The translations under genes were made by a program, and so were the position numbers. From Regnicoccus_A sp014224355 (GTDB lineage Bacteria > Cyanobacteriota > Cyanobacteriia > PCC-6307 > Cyanobiaceae), in assembly GCF_050920705.1 (NCBI RefSeq), contig NZ_CP154799.1, positions 186,001-250,000 on the forward strand: DNA of 64,000 nt. Direction: 5' to 3'. Positions 54,644 to 63,337 of this stretch are shown in pieces. Below the pieces are notes generated by a model. That model made no database searches, had not been told where the DNA came from, and saw only the letters and a program-made list of their open reading frames with translations. Each line of letters starts with the position of its first letter. The stretch's first letter is position 1.

Positions 54644-55419
54644 CCGACCCCAGACACGAGCACGGTCAGGGCCAGCAGCAACAGTGTCAGGGTCTCCACC
54701 CACTCCACGCAGGCGCCGTAGGTGTCACCGCTGTGCCCCCCCAGGCGACGGCCCAGTCGGTGGGGCACCAGCCATGCCGGCAGGAGGCCCAGCCAGCCTT
54801 GCCAGGGCCAACCCATCGACGCCCCCACCAGGGTGAGGGGCACCAGCAACAGCAGTGATGGCCTGAGCTCTCGGCCGAGGCCAAGCCAGTGCCGCTTGTG
54901 GAAGGCGGCCGTGCCGGCCGGGCGCAGGTAGGGGAAGTGCTGCATCGCCAGCAACGGAGCGATGCGGCCCCACACTCCAGCCCAGACCAGGGCGAGAGCC
55001 ACCAGGGGGCCGAGGTTGAGCTCCGCCATGGTGAGCAGCGCCGCCCCGCGCAGCAACAGCACCTGCACCAGCGCCAGCACCCCGCTGGCCCCGATCCGAC
55101 TGTCGTCCATCGCCTCGAGGGCCCGCTCTCCGGCGGCCAGGCCATCTGCCGTGTCCATCGCCCCATCGGCATGGATCCCGCCCGTGAGCCAGAGGCCCAG
55201 GGCCAGCACGAGGGCCACCCGCGCGCCGGACGGTAACCAGGGTTCCGCCCAGCACCAGAGCAGACCCTGCAGCAAGCCCTGCAAGAGACCGATCCAGGGG
55301 GCGAATCGGGCAATCCGCTCGAAGCGTGGCTGGGGCTGGGGCCAGGCAGGCAAGACGGTGTAGAAGATCCAGGCCCCGGCCAGATCACGCAGCCAGGGGG
55401 GCGCCGCCAGAGGTCTCAT
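54640..55419 (-). CDS. cobS: Adenosylcobinamide-GDP ribazoletransferase (cobalamin synthase)
   Basis: Integral membrane enzyme that joins adenosylcobinamide-GDP and alpha-ribazole (or its phosphate) in the last stage of B12 assembly; 259 residues. LTGGIHADGAMDTADGLAAG (about 79-98) is the Mg2+/phosphate motif (DxxxD), followed by MDDSRIGASGVLALV and HKRHWLGLG; RRLGGHSGDTYGACVEWVE is the C-terminal signature. Together with cobO and riboswitch-controlled hupE it points to a B12-making organism (picocyanobacteria normally make pseudocobalamin). Start at 55419. Confidence 0.95.
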   Translation of the reverse strand: MRPLAAPPWLRDLAGAWIFYTVLPAWPQPQPRFERIARFAPWIGLLQGLLQGLLWCWAEPWLPSGARVALVLALGLWLTGGIHADGAMDTADGLAAGERALEAMDDSRIGASGVLALVQVLLLRGAALLTMAELNLGPLVALALVWAGVWGRIAPLLAMQHFPYLRPAGTAAFHKRHWLGLGRELRPSLLLLVPLTLVGASMGWPWQGWLGLLPAWLVPHRLGRRLGGHSGDTYGACVEWVETLTLLLLALTVLVSGVG

Positions 55420-55472
55420 CGGCCCTCTCCCTGAGCAACCTCTAGCTTCGTTGCCGAACCGTTCCCGCCGCC

Positions 55473-56618
55473 GTGACCCGCTCCAGCACAGCGGCCAGCC
55501 CTTTTCGGTTCGAAACCACCGCCCACTGCCCCAGAACCCAGGCCCGCTGCGGTCTGTTTCACACCCCCCACGGCTTCATCAACACGCCCCGCTTCATGCC
55601 CGTGGGCACACTGGGCACCGTCAAGGGGGTGACACCAGCCCAGTTGGCGGCCACCGGCGCCCAGATGGTGCTGGCCAACACCTATCACCTGCACCTCCAG
55701 CCGGGTGAGGCCATCGTGGCCGAAGCGGGCGGGCTGCACCGGTTCATGGGCTGGCAAGGGCCTCTGCTGACCGATTCGGGTGGATTCCAGGTGTTCAGCC
55801 TCGGGGATATCAACACCATCAGCGACGAGGGGGTGGTGTTCCGCTCGCCGAGGGACGGCTCACGCATCAGCCTCACACCCGAGCGTTCGATGCAGATCCA
55901 GATGGCGCTCGGGGCTGACGTCGCCATGGCCTTCGATCAGTGTCCGCCCTATCCCGCCAGCGAAAACGATGTGGCCGAGGCCTGCCGGCGCACTCACTCC
56001 TGGCTCGAGCGCTGCATGGCCAGCCATACGCGCAGCGACCAGGCGCTGTTCGGCATCGTTCAGGGGGGCACCTACCCCAACCTGCGCGAGCAGGCGGCGC
56101 GGACGGTGAGCGCCATGGATCTGCCCGGCATCGCCATCGGCGGCGTGAGCGTGGGGGAACCCATGGAGGCGATGCACCGGATCGTGCGTCAGGTGGCTCC
56201 GCTGCTGCCCAGGGATCGCCCCCGGTACCTGATGGGGGTCGGCAGCCTGCGGGAGATGGCCATCGCCGTGGCTCAGGGCGTCGACCTCTTCGACTGTGTG
56301 TTGCCCACCCGGCTGGGCCGGCACGGCACCGCCCTGGTGGCGGGCGAACGCTGGAACCTGCGCAACGCCCGCTTCCGCCACGACCACAGCCCACTCGATC
56401 CAAGCTGTGCCTGTGAGGCCTGCGCCGGTCACAGCCGGGCCTACCTGCACCACCTGATCCGCAGCGGTGAAATGCTGGGCCGGATCCTGCTGAGTCTGCA
56501 CAATCTCACCCAGCTGATTCGTTTCAGCACGGCCATGGGCAGGGCAATCACCGACGGCTGCTTTGCAGAGGATTTCACTCCCTGGGAGCCCGGCTCCCCG
56601 GCCGCTCACACGTGGTAG
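55473..56618 (+). CDS. tgt: Queuine/preQ1 tRNA-ribosyltransferase
   Basis: Exchanges guanine-34 for preQ1 in GUN-anticodon tRNAs; 381 residues. ANTYHLHLQPG, GPLLTDSGGFQVFSLG (active-site Asp), FDQCPPYPAS, FGIVQGGTYPNLRE, GIAIGGVSVGEP and the second catalytic Asp in GVDLFDCVLPTRLGRHG are all present. The zinc site is CACEACAGHSRAYLHHL near the C-terminus. Start GTG 55473. psbK follows 34 bases downstream, an order frequent in picocyanobacteria. Confidence 0.97.
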   Translation: MTRSSTAASPFRFETTAHCPRTQARCGLFHTPHGFINTPRFMPVGTLGTVKGVTPAQLAATGAQMVLANTYHLHLQPGEAIVAEAGGLHRFMGWQGPLLTDSGGFQVFSLGDINTISDEGVVFRSPRDGSRISLTPERSMQIQMALGADVAMAFDQCPPYPASENDVAEACRRTHSWLERCMASHTRSDQALFGIVQGGTYPNLREQAARTVSAMDLPGIAIGGVSVGEPMEAMHRIVRQVAPLLPRDRPRYLMGVGSLREMAIAVAQGVDLFDCVLPTRLGRHGTALVAGERWNLRNARFRHDHSPLDPSCACEACAGHSRAYLHHLIRSGEMLGRILLSLHNLTQLIRFSTAMGRAITDGCFAEDFTPWEPGSPAAHTW

Positions 56619-56652
56619 CGTCCAGCCCAACGAACGATTTTGCCCTTCAGGG

Positions 56653-56805
56653 ATGGTCTTCTCCACACTGATCACCGCCATCACCCTGGCCGAGCTGCCT
56701 GAGGCCTACCAGGCCTTCGGTCCCCTGGTCGATGTCCTGCCGATCATCCCCCTGTTCTTCCTGCTGCTGGCCTTCGTCTGGCAGGCCTCTGTCGGCTTCC
56801 GCTGA
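56653..56805 (+). CDS. psbK: Photosystem II protein PsbK
   Basis: A 50-residue precursor. The mature part begins near KLPEAYQAF in the family, here AELPEAYQAFGPLVDVLPIIPLFFLLLAFVWQASVGFR (split as loop and helix): the LPEAY...P...PVIP/PIIPLFFLLLAFVWQA pattern is diagnostic. The first ~13 residues (MVFSTLITAITLA) are the cleaved leader. PsbK sits at the PSII periphery next to CP43. Start ATG 56653 after AGGGATG. Confidence 0.95.
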   Translation: MVFSTLITAITLAELPEAYQAFGPLVDVLPIIPLFFLLLAFVWQASVGFR

Positions 56806-56830
56806 GCCTCTGAACCCAAGCCTCCGGATC

Positions 56831-57562
56831 TCAGCCTTCCCGCAGCACCGCCCAGGCGAAAGCGGGCAGTGCAAGCATCCGTCGCCAGCGGCTGGGTTCC
56901 TGGATCAGGCGGTACAACCATTCGATCTGCAGGGCTCCCATCCAGCTGGGAGCTCTTTTTTTCGTCCCGGCCCAGACGTCGAAGCTGCCCCCCACCCCCA
57001 TCCAGAGCCCGCCCTGGCCCTGATGCAGCCGCTGGATCCAGGTCTCCTGGCGGGGGACTCCCAGCGCAGCCAGCACCAGATCCGGCTGGCTGGCCTGCAA
57101 CGCCTCCTCCAGCCCCGCCCAGGCCTCAGCGGGCTGATAGCCGTGGACCGTGGCAACGAGCCTGAGTGCCGGCAGCCGCTGCAGCAGGCGCTCCCGCAGG
57201 CGCTCCATCACCGCCGGAGACGCCCCCACCAGGGCCACCCGCCAACCCCGATCGGCCGCCTCCACCAGCAGCCGATCGGCCAGCTCGATGCCGGGGCTGC
57301 GTCTCACCCGATGTCCCTGCCGCCGCAAAGCCCAGACCACCCCGGCACCATCAGGGATGACCAGTTCGGCTGCACGAATCACATCCCCGAGGGCGGGATC
57401 CTCCAGCGCCGCCATCGTCATCTCGGCGTTGAGGGTGACGATCTGACCGCCGCCGAGAGCATGGAGCGCCAGGGCGGCATCGGCCACATCCCTGCAGACG
57501 TCGACCGGCAGACTGAGCACCTTTGAGCGCAGTCCCCCGGGAGCCTGAGTTTCGGTCACCAT
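56831..57562 (-). CDS. WecG/TagA/CpsF-family glycosyltransferase
   Basis: A 243-residue GT26 enzyme that usually adds an N-acetylmannosamine-type sugar to a polyprenyl-linked acceptor. IVTLNAEMTMAALEDPALGDVI (about 41-62), VIPDGAGVVWALRRQGHRV with catalytic-type Asp, VALVGASPAVMERLRERL, VLAALGVPRQETWI and WMGVGGSFDVWAGTKKRAPSWM are the family motifs in order. It would complement the WecA-type enzyme at 39773-40927 in surface glycan assembly, though the two are 16 kb apart. ATG 57562. Divergent from the PhK-like gene. Confidence 0.92.
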   Translation of the reverse strand: MVTETQAPGGLRSKVLSLPVDVCRDVADAALALHALGGGQIVTLNAEMTMAALEDPALGDVIRAAELVIPDGAGVVWALRRQGHRVRRSPGIELADRLLVEAADRGWRVALVGASPAVMERLRERLLQRLPALRLVATVHGYQPAEAWAGLEEALQASQPDLVLAALGVPRQETWIQRLHQGQGGLWMGVGGSFDVWAGTKKRAPSWMGALQIEWLYRLIQEPSRWRRMLALPAFAWAVLREG

Positions 57563-57656
57563 CACGGCCAGGTCCAATCGGACCGCAGGGGAGAATCTAG
57601 GGAGAGTACCCATCTGCAGCGCAGATTCCTCCATCAACCTCGCAGCCAGGCCGACG

Positions 57657-60600
57657 ATGACGAGCGAGTGGACGAGCGACGCAAGCGTGGAGCCACCCCT
57701 GCGGGAGCAGCTGGGACCGCTCCAGCTCAGCGACGAGGACGCCCGTAACCTGCTTCATCATCTCGATGAGCAGATCGAGCGGGTGGTGCTGGCGCGTCAG
57801 CACCCGATCACCGGACTGCTGCCTGCCAGCACCGCCAACACGGTGCACGGCAACTACGGCGATGCCTGGGTGCGGGATTGCGTCTACTCGATTCAGTGCG
57901 TCTGGGGTCTGGCCCAGGCTCACCGCCGCCTGAATGGCCCGTGCACCCGAAGCCATGAGCTGAACCAGCGGGTGCTGCAACTGATGCGTGGCCTGCTCAC
58001 GGCCATGCTGCGCCAGGCCGCCAAGGTGGAGCGCTTCAAGCACAGCCTCGACCGACTCGACGCCATCCACGCCAAATTCGACACCAGCACGGGCAATCCG
58101 GTGGTGCCCGATGACGGCTGGGGACACCTCCAGCTCGACGCCACGGCCCTCTATCTGCTCCAGCTGGCCCAGCTGACCCGGGCCGGGCTGGTGGTGGTAC
58201 AGAGCAGCCATGAGCGGGATTTCCTGCAGAACCTCATCTACTACGTGGCCAGGGCCTATCGCATTGCCGATTACGGCATCTGGGAGCGGGGCGACAAAGG
58301 CAACCATGGAGAACCGGAACGCAACGCCAGCTCCATCGGCCTGGTCAAGGCGGCCCTGGAGGCCCTCGAGGGCCTCGACCTCTACGGCCCCCACGGCGAC
58401 GGCAGCTGCTGCCTGCACATCCCCCACCCGGCGATCGTGCGGCTGAGGCGGGCCCTCAAGGCCCTGCTGCCGCGGGAGTCGGCCAGCAAGGAGGTGGACA
58501 GCGCCTGTCTCTCGGTGATCGGCTACCCCGCCTGGGCCGTGGAGGACCCCGAGCTGGTGGAGCGCACACGCCGCAAGATCCGCCGTGACCTGGGCGGCGC
58601 CTACGGCTACAAGCGTTTTCGCCGCGACGGGCACCAGACCCTGGTGGAGGACCACGAACGCCTGCACTACGAGCCCGAGGAACTGGCTCAGTTCGAGGGC
58701 ATCGAATGTGAATGGCCCCTGTTCTTCGCCTATGAGCTGGTCACGGCCTGCTGTGAGGAACGCTGGGGCGAGGCCTGGCACTGGCGGCGGCGCCTGGAAG
58801 CGGTGAGCGTGGAGATCGATGGAGTGCCCGAGCTGCCCGAGCTCTACCTGGTGCCGGCCGATGCCATCGAAGCGGAGCGGCGCCATCCCGGCACCCAGGC
58901 GCGGATCGCCAATGAGAATGTCCCCCTGCTCTGGACCCAGAGTCTGACCTGGCTGGGGGATCTGCTGCTCAACGGTCTGCTCAGCCCGGAGGACATCGAT
59001 CCTTGCGGCCGGCGCCTGCCGGCTGCCCTCGGGGCCGAGCGGGTGCTCGTTGCCCTCGTGCCTGAAAACGATGCCATCGCCGCTGCACTGGAACAGGCGG
59101 GTCTGCCGGTGACCGATCCGCACGGACCGTTGCGGGTGGCCAGCTCCAGGGAGCTTGGACACCGCATGGCTTCGGTGGGCGCCAACACCAGGCTCGGTCT
59201 GAGTGGCTACCCGCCGGTGCGGATGGAGACCATGGCCACAGCCCTGCTGTACCGCAGCCCCGCCGGCAGAGGGCCGGATGGCAGCGGCGAGGAGGTGATG
59301 GCCTTTCTGCCCTCGGTGCTGGAAGAGGGAACCTTCTACCTGGCGGACGACCCGGAGCAACTGGTCGACGCGGTAACCAGTGAACTGAGGCTGCTGCAGA
59401 GGCAATGGCGGGGCGATGGCCTGCCCCTGCTGATGATCCCCCTGGCAGCCAGCCCTTTCCAGCGGGATCCCGCCGCCCTGATCCGCCTGGGTGAAACCCT
59501 TCGCAGCGGAACGGTGGAAGGAGTCCCGGTTCAGCTTGATCGCCTCGAGGGCCTGATCGATCAGGTCTGCTGGGAAGAGCTGCCACCACCCCCGGGACAT
59601 GCCCCGCCGAGGCTCAGCCAGCCGGCGGCCCCGGTGCTGCGCAGCAGCACCAGCCAGAAGCCGCTGACGATCCAGCAGGAACAGGAACTGGAGGACATTG
59701 CCATTCCCGCTCTGGCGGATCTGCTCTGGCGCAGCACCTCCCTGCCCGAGCAGGCGGAGGTGCTGGAACAGCTGGTCCAGCGGCTGGGCCAGAGCGCGAT
59801 CCTGCAGGGTCCAGAGAGCGCAGGGCCGTTGAAGCTTCAGGCGTTGGTGGAGGAGATCTACCGCCGGGGCCTGGTGGAGGGCGACTGGAACGTGGTGAGG
59901 CGCTGCGCCGGCCTGATGCAACTGGTGCATCCCCAGCTGGAAGATGCCCTCACCGATCTTCTGGTGCGCCAGAAACAGCTGGCAGTGGGCCGCAACTACA
60001 CCCACGAATCGCTGATCAGCCAACCCCAGGGCAGCGCGATGATCGGCGCCATGATCCGCCGCTTCAGCGGAGAGGACGGCCGGGAGTGGATGCTGCAGCA
60101 GGAACTGCTGCTGGCCCTTGACGGCCTGGCCCGCTCCGAGCCGACTTTGCTCAGCGGCAGTCTGACGATCCAGCTGGGACAGCTGCTGCTTCTGCTCACC
60201 GGTGAACTGGCGGCTGAACTGGATCTCACCGCCGACGCTGCCTTCGAATCGCTCTGTGATCTGCCGCCCCACGCCATCCGGCGGCGCCTGCGCTCGGTGC
60301 TGGAGGATGTGGATCATGCTCGCGAGTCCCTGCGCCGCAAGGAACAGCTTCATCTGAGCGGGCGCGTGCGCTGGGAGGTGCCCGATCCCCTCGACGACCT
60401 GCCGCTGGGAAGTGGCTGTGGATGGATGCAGCACCGCCAGCGTCTGGGGGCCCTGCAGCGGGTGCCCCGCGATTTCTACGCCGGCATCTGGGACCTGCTC
60501 CACCATTGCCGCGGCCTGGTGATCGGCGACAAGCTGGAGCGTCGCAACCGCCTGGAGAGCGAACCCCTGCTCTCGGAGAAGACGCCCGGAGAGCGCAACT

Positions 60601-60971
60601 TCGCGGCCCTGGTGGATCACCTGCTCAGCAAGATCGAGGCGCCGGAATACCGCCAGCTCTGCACCGAGACCCTCCTCTCCCTCGTCGTGTTCGTGGGGGC
60701 CAACCCCCAGGTGCGCTTCGACGACTACCTGCCCCTTGACGTGGTGATCGGCCACGCGGTGAGGGTGGGCTGGCAGCTGTCCCACCCTGAACTGGCCGGC
60801 GAGGATTACGCCAAGCACAAAGCGGCAGCCTGGGATCTCTTCTACACCTCCTCACCGGCCAGCTGCCGCCGCTGGCAGATCATGGCCCTGCGTGACCTCA
60901 CCGAAACCGTGGAGACCGTGGAGGTCGGGGCTCAGATCGGTGCCTCGAGGGCCATGCAGAGCGAGGGCTGA
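57657..60971 (+). CDS. Phosphorylase-kinase alpha/beta-like protein (GH15-type N-terminal domain)
   Basis: A 1104-residue protein whose whole length parallels eukaryotic phosphorylase b kinase regulatory subunits. The N-terminal GH15-like (alpha/alpha)6 domain has PASTANTVHGNYGDAWVRDCV (about 61-81) and IADYGIWERGDKGNHGEPE then RNASSIGLVKAALEAL (about 202-236), the last close to PhK alpha. Near the C-terminus GWMQHRQRLGALQRVPRDFY (about 921-940), KTPGERNFAALVDHLL and APEYRQLCTETLLSLVVF match the PhK C-terminal domain. The PhK kinase (gamma) subunit is absent nearby. Databases often label such proteins GH15 glucoamylase; catalytic activity is doubtful and a regulatory role in glycogen metabolism is inference. 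It ends 40 bases inside the converging oxidoreductase gene. Confidence 0.85.
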   Translation: MTSEWTSDASVEPPLREQLGPLQLSDEDARNLLHHLDEQIERVVLARQHPITGLLPASTANTVHGNYGDAWVRDCVYSIQCVWGLAQAHRRLNGPCTRSHELNQRVLQLMRGLLTAMLRQAAKVERFKHSLDRLDAIHAKFDTSTGNPVVPDDGWGHLQLDATALYLLQLAQLTRAGLVVVQSSHERDFLQNLIYYVARAYRIADYGIWERGDKGNHGEPERNASSIGLVKAALEALEGLDLYGPHGDGSCCLHIPHPAIVRLRRALKALLPRESASKEVDSACLSVIGYPAWAVEDPELVERTRRKIRRDLGGAYGYKRFRRDGHQTLVEDHERLHYEPEELAQFEGIECEWPLFFAYELVTACCEERWGEAWHWRRRLEAVSVEIDGVPELPELYLVPADAIEAERRHPGTQARIANENVPLLWTQSLTWLGDLLLNGLLSPEDIDPCGRRLPAALGAERVLVALVPENDAIAAALEQAGLPVTDPHGPLRVASSRELGHRMASVGANTRLGLSGYPPVRMETMATALLYRSPAGRGPDGSGEEVMAFLPSVLEEGTFYLADDPEQLVDAVTSELRLLQRQWRGDGLPLLMIPLAASPFQRDPAALIRLGETLRSGTVEGVPVQLDRLEGLIDQVCWEELPPPPGHAPPRLSQPAAPVLRSSTSQKPLTIQQEQELEDIAIPALADLLWRSTSLPEQAEVLEQLVQRLGQSAILQGPESAGPLKLQALVEEIYRRGLVEGDWNVVRRCAGLMQLVHPQLEDALTDLLVRQKQLAVGRNYTHESLISQPQGSAMIGAMIRRFSGEDGREWMLQQELLLALDGLARSEPTLLSGSLTIQLGQLLLLLTGELAAELDLTADAAFESLCDLPPHAIRRRLRSVLEDVDHARESLRRKEQLHLSGRVRWEVPDPLDDLPLGSGCGWMQHRQRLGALQRVPRDFYAGIWDLLHHCRGLVIGDKLERRNRLESEPLLSEKTPGERNFAALVDHLLSKIEAPEYRQLCTETLLSLVVFVGANPQVRFDDYLPLDVVIGHAVRVGWQLSHPELAGEDYAKHKAAAWDLFYTSSPASCRRWQIMALRDLTETVETVEVGAQIGASRAMQSEG

Positions 60972-61939
60972 TCCACCGCCAGTTCGATCAGGTTGGCCAG
61001 CATCAGCGCTCTGGAGGCCTGCTGCCCGTCGACGGCGGGCACTTCCCGGCCGCGCAGGCAGAGCAGAAAATGCTCCAGCTCGGCATAGAGCGGCTCGATC
61101 GAGGTGGTGCTCACCTCTTCGATGAAACCGTCGTTGCGGTAGAGCAGCTCGCCGTGGTCGGCCGACACCCACTCATGGGCGCGGCGATGGACATGGAGCC
61201 GGCGGTTGAGGAAGTCGGTTTCCACCAGGCTGGCGCGACAGTGGGCGCTGAGGCTGCGGATCTTGCGGTGGGCCATCTTGCTGGCCGTGAGGCTGGCGAC
61301 CACACCATTGCTGAAGCCGAGGGTGGCATTGACGTAATCAATCGGGCCTTCCGCGCTGCGGCCGCCCGCCGCCGCGAGCCGCACCACGGGAGCACCGGCG
61401 AGTTCGAGCACCAGGTCGATGTCGTGAATCATCAGGTCAAGCACCACAGACACGTCGTTGGCGCGATCGGCATGGGGGCTGTGACGGCGCGCTTCGAGCA
61501 CCACCACCTCCTCGTTCGCCACCACCTTGAGCAGCTCGCGGAAGGCGGGGTTGAAGCGCTCGATATGGCCCACCTGGAGCTGCCGGCTGGCCTGTTCGGC
61601 GGCCTGGATCAGTTCGCTGGCCTCCTCCTGGCTGGCGGCGATCGGCTTCTCGATCAGCACGTGCAGCCCGGCCTGGAGGCAGGCCATGCCCACCCGGTGG
61701 TGCAGCAGGGTGGGTACGGCGATACAGACCGCCTCCACCTCGGGGAGCAGGTCGTCGAAGTTCTCAAACCAGCGGCAACCGAACTGCTCAACAGCCAGCT
61801 GGCCGCGGCGCTGATCTGGATCGGCCACTCCCACCAGCTCGGCATCCCTGAGCAGACTCAGGACCCTGGCGTGGTGCCAGCCCATGTTGCCGATGCCGAT
61901 GACCCCCACCTTGACCGGGGTGATGGGATCGCTGCTCAT
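60932..61939 (-). CDS. Gfo/Idh/MocA-family NAD(P)-dependent oxidoreductase
   Basis: A 335-residue sugar-type dehydrogenase. The Rossmann N-terminus is VKVGVIGIGNMGWHHARVL; then VEAVCIAVPTLLHHRVG and HVLIEKPIAASQEEA (catalytic Lys in EKP); the substrate domain has GHIERFNPAF, LDLMIHDIDLVLEL with catalytic-type His, and NATLGFSNGVVASLTASK. The GHIERFNP and HDIDL pattern resembles UDP-N-acetylglucosamine 3-dehydrogenase (GnnA-like) members, which would suit the envelope theme here, but substrate cannot be fixed from sequence. ATG 61939 (MSSDPITPVKV). The CorC-type gene lies about 100 bases upstream on the same strand. Confidence 0.85.
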   Translation of the reverse strand: MSSDPITPVKVGVIGIGNMGWHHARVLSLLRDAELVGVADPDQRRGQLAVEQFGCRWFENFDDLLPEVEAVCIAVPTLLHHRVGMACLQAGLHVLIEKPIAASQEEASELIQAAEQASRQLQVGHIERFNPAFRELLKVVANEEVVVLEARRHSPHADRANDVSVVLDLMIHDIDLVLELAGAPVVRLAAAGGRSAEGPIDYVNATLGFSNGVVASLTASKMAHRKIRSLSAHCRASLVETDFLNRRLHVHRRAHEWVSADHGELLYRNDGFIEEVSTTSIEPLYAELEHFLLCLRGREVPAVDGQQASRALMLANLIELAVDQPSLCMALEAPI

Positions 61940-62041
61940 CGCCGCACCAGCACACCCGCCAACGTGAACTCCCGCCGCTCCAGTGCAGGCATTATCAATG
62001 ATCACCCGCTCCGGCGGCTCCAGCCCGGAGGCTGAGCCGTC

Positions 62042-63337
62042 CTAGTCGGAGCCGCGTCGGGTGATCTGAACCCGCTCGATGCGGGGGCCGTCCATGGCGC
62101 TGATCTCGAACTGATGCCCTTTCCAGCGCAGGCTCTCGCCGGGTGCGGGAATGTGCTGCAACCGCTCGAGCATGAAGCCGGCCAGGGTGTGGTGGCCGTC
62201 GGCCTCCGGCAGGGAGAGGTCCAGCTGGCGGTTGAGCTCGAAAATTTCCAGATCCCCTGCCACCAGCCAGGTGTCGTCCTGAAGCCGCTGCAGGTTCTGG
62301 CGGGTCGTGACCAGATCGTCCTCATCGCCGACGATCTCGCTGGTGAGATCGGCCACAGTGACCAGACCTTCGGTGCCGCCGTGTTCATCCACCACCACCA
62401 GCAGGGGCTGACCACTGCGGATCAACGGCAGCAGCACCGCCAGGGACACGGTTTCCTGCACCCGTGCCACCGGTGTGATGTAGGGGGCCAGGGGCGTGTC
62501 GCCCTGCAGCAGCCCATGGGCGATCGGCTCGGCCAGGCGGCGCAGGTCGAGCACGCCCCGGACATCATCGAGCGACTGGCCGATGACGGGGAAGCGGGCG
62601 TGGGCAGTGGCGTGCACGGCTTCCATCATCTCGGCGAAGGTCACCTCCAGGGGAAGGGTGACCATGCCGGAGCGGGGCACCATCACCTCACGCACCTGGG
62701 TGTCCCGCAGGGAAAAGACCCCTTCGAGGATGCTGCGTTCATCCGGCAGCAGACCGGTGACGCTGTTCGATTCGATCAGTGTTTCCAGCTCGCCGGCGGA
62801 GAGGGCAGGCACCAGCTCGTCCCAGTTGCGGGGCAGGCCCAGGAGACGCAACAGGCCATTGGCACAGCGCTCAACCAGAACCAGCAGGGGAAAGAGGGTG
62901 CGGATCACCCACTCCAGCAGCGGCGCCAGCTGCAGGGCTGATCGCTCCGGTCGGTGGAGCACCCAGGCCTTGGGGGCCACACCGCCCAGCACCGTGGCCA
63001 GGGCCACCAGAGCCAGGAACACCAGCACATCGACCCAGAGGCGCTCCGCCATCGGATCGAACCGCACCGCCAGGCCGCGACCGGCCCAGCCGAGGGCCAC
63101 CAGGGCCAGGGCCGCCCCCAGCTGGGTGGCGACCAGCACCCGCCGCAGGCGCTGCTGCAGTCGCTCCACCGAAAGTGCACCGGGGTGGCCATCGGCCGCG
63201 AGCACCTTGACCCGGCTGGGGCGCAGGTGAATCAGGGCGAACTCGCTGGCCGCAAAAAAGGCCAGCAACGCCAGCAGGGCCACCAGCAGAACGAGCAGGC
63301 GCATCGGAAGAAGAACAGCGAGCGGGTTGAGGTTCAC
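62042..63337 (-). CDS. CNNM/CorC-type transporter (HlyC/CorC family)
   Basis: A 431-residue membrane protein with a CNNM (DUF21) domain of three to four helices (LLVLLVALLALLAFFAASEFALIHLRPSRV at the start), two CBS domains (VREVMVPRSGMVTLPLEVTFAEMMEAV, and ITPVARVQETVSLAVLLPLIRSG with VVDEHGGTEGLVTVADL) and a C-terminal CorC_HlyC domain (VAGDLEIFELNRQL). Such proteins handle Mg2+ or Na+ export and are sometimes called hemolysins without toxin activity. The GTG start at 63337 overlaps the glmS stop (GTGA); ATG 63304 is an alternative. Translational coupling to glmS is implied. Confidence 0.9.
   Translation of the reverse strand: MNLNPLAVLLPMRLLVLLVALLALLAFFAASEFALIHLRPSRVKVLAADGHPGALSVERLQQRLRRVLVATQLGAALALVALGWAGRGLAVRFDPMAERLWVDVLVFLALVALATVLGGVAPKAWVLHRPERSALQLAPLLEWVIRTLFPLLVLVERCANGLLRLLGLPRNWDELVPALSAGELETLIESNSVTGLLPDERSILEGVFSLRDTQVREVMVPRSGMVTLPLEVTFAEMMEAVHATAHARFPVIGQSLDDVRGVLDLRRLAEPIAHGLLQGDTPLAPYITPVARVQETVSLAVLLPLIRSGQPLLVVVDEHGGTEGLVTVADLTSEIVGDEDDLVTTRQNLQRLQDDTWLVAGDLEIFELNRQLDLSLPEADGHHTLAGFMLERLQHIPAPGESLRWKGHQFEISAMDGPRIERVQITRRGSD

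Noticed and set aside
57597..60818. 1073-codon open frame on the minus strand
   Set aside because: Exact antisense shadow of the PhK-like gene in GC-rich DNA; its translation is Gln/His/Gly-rich with no family motif.
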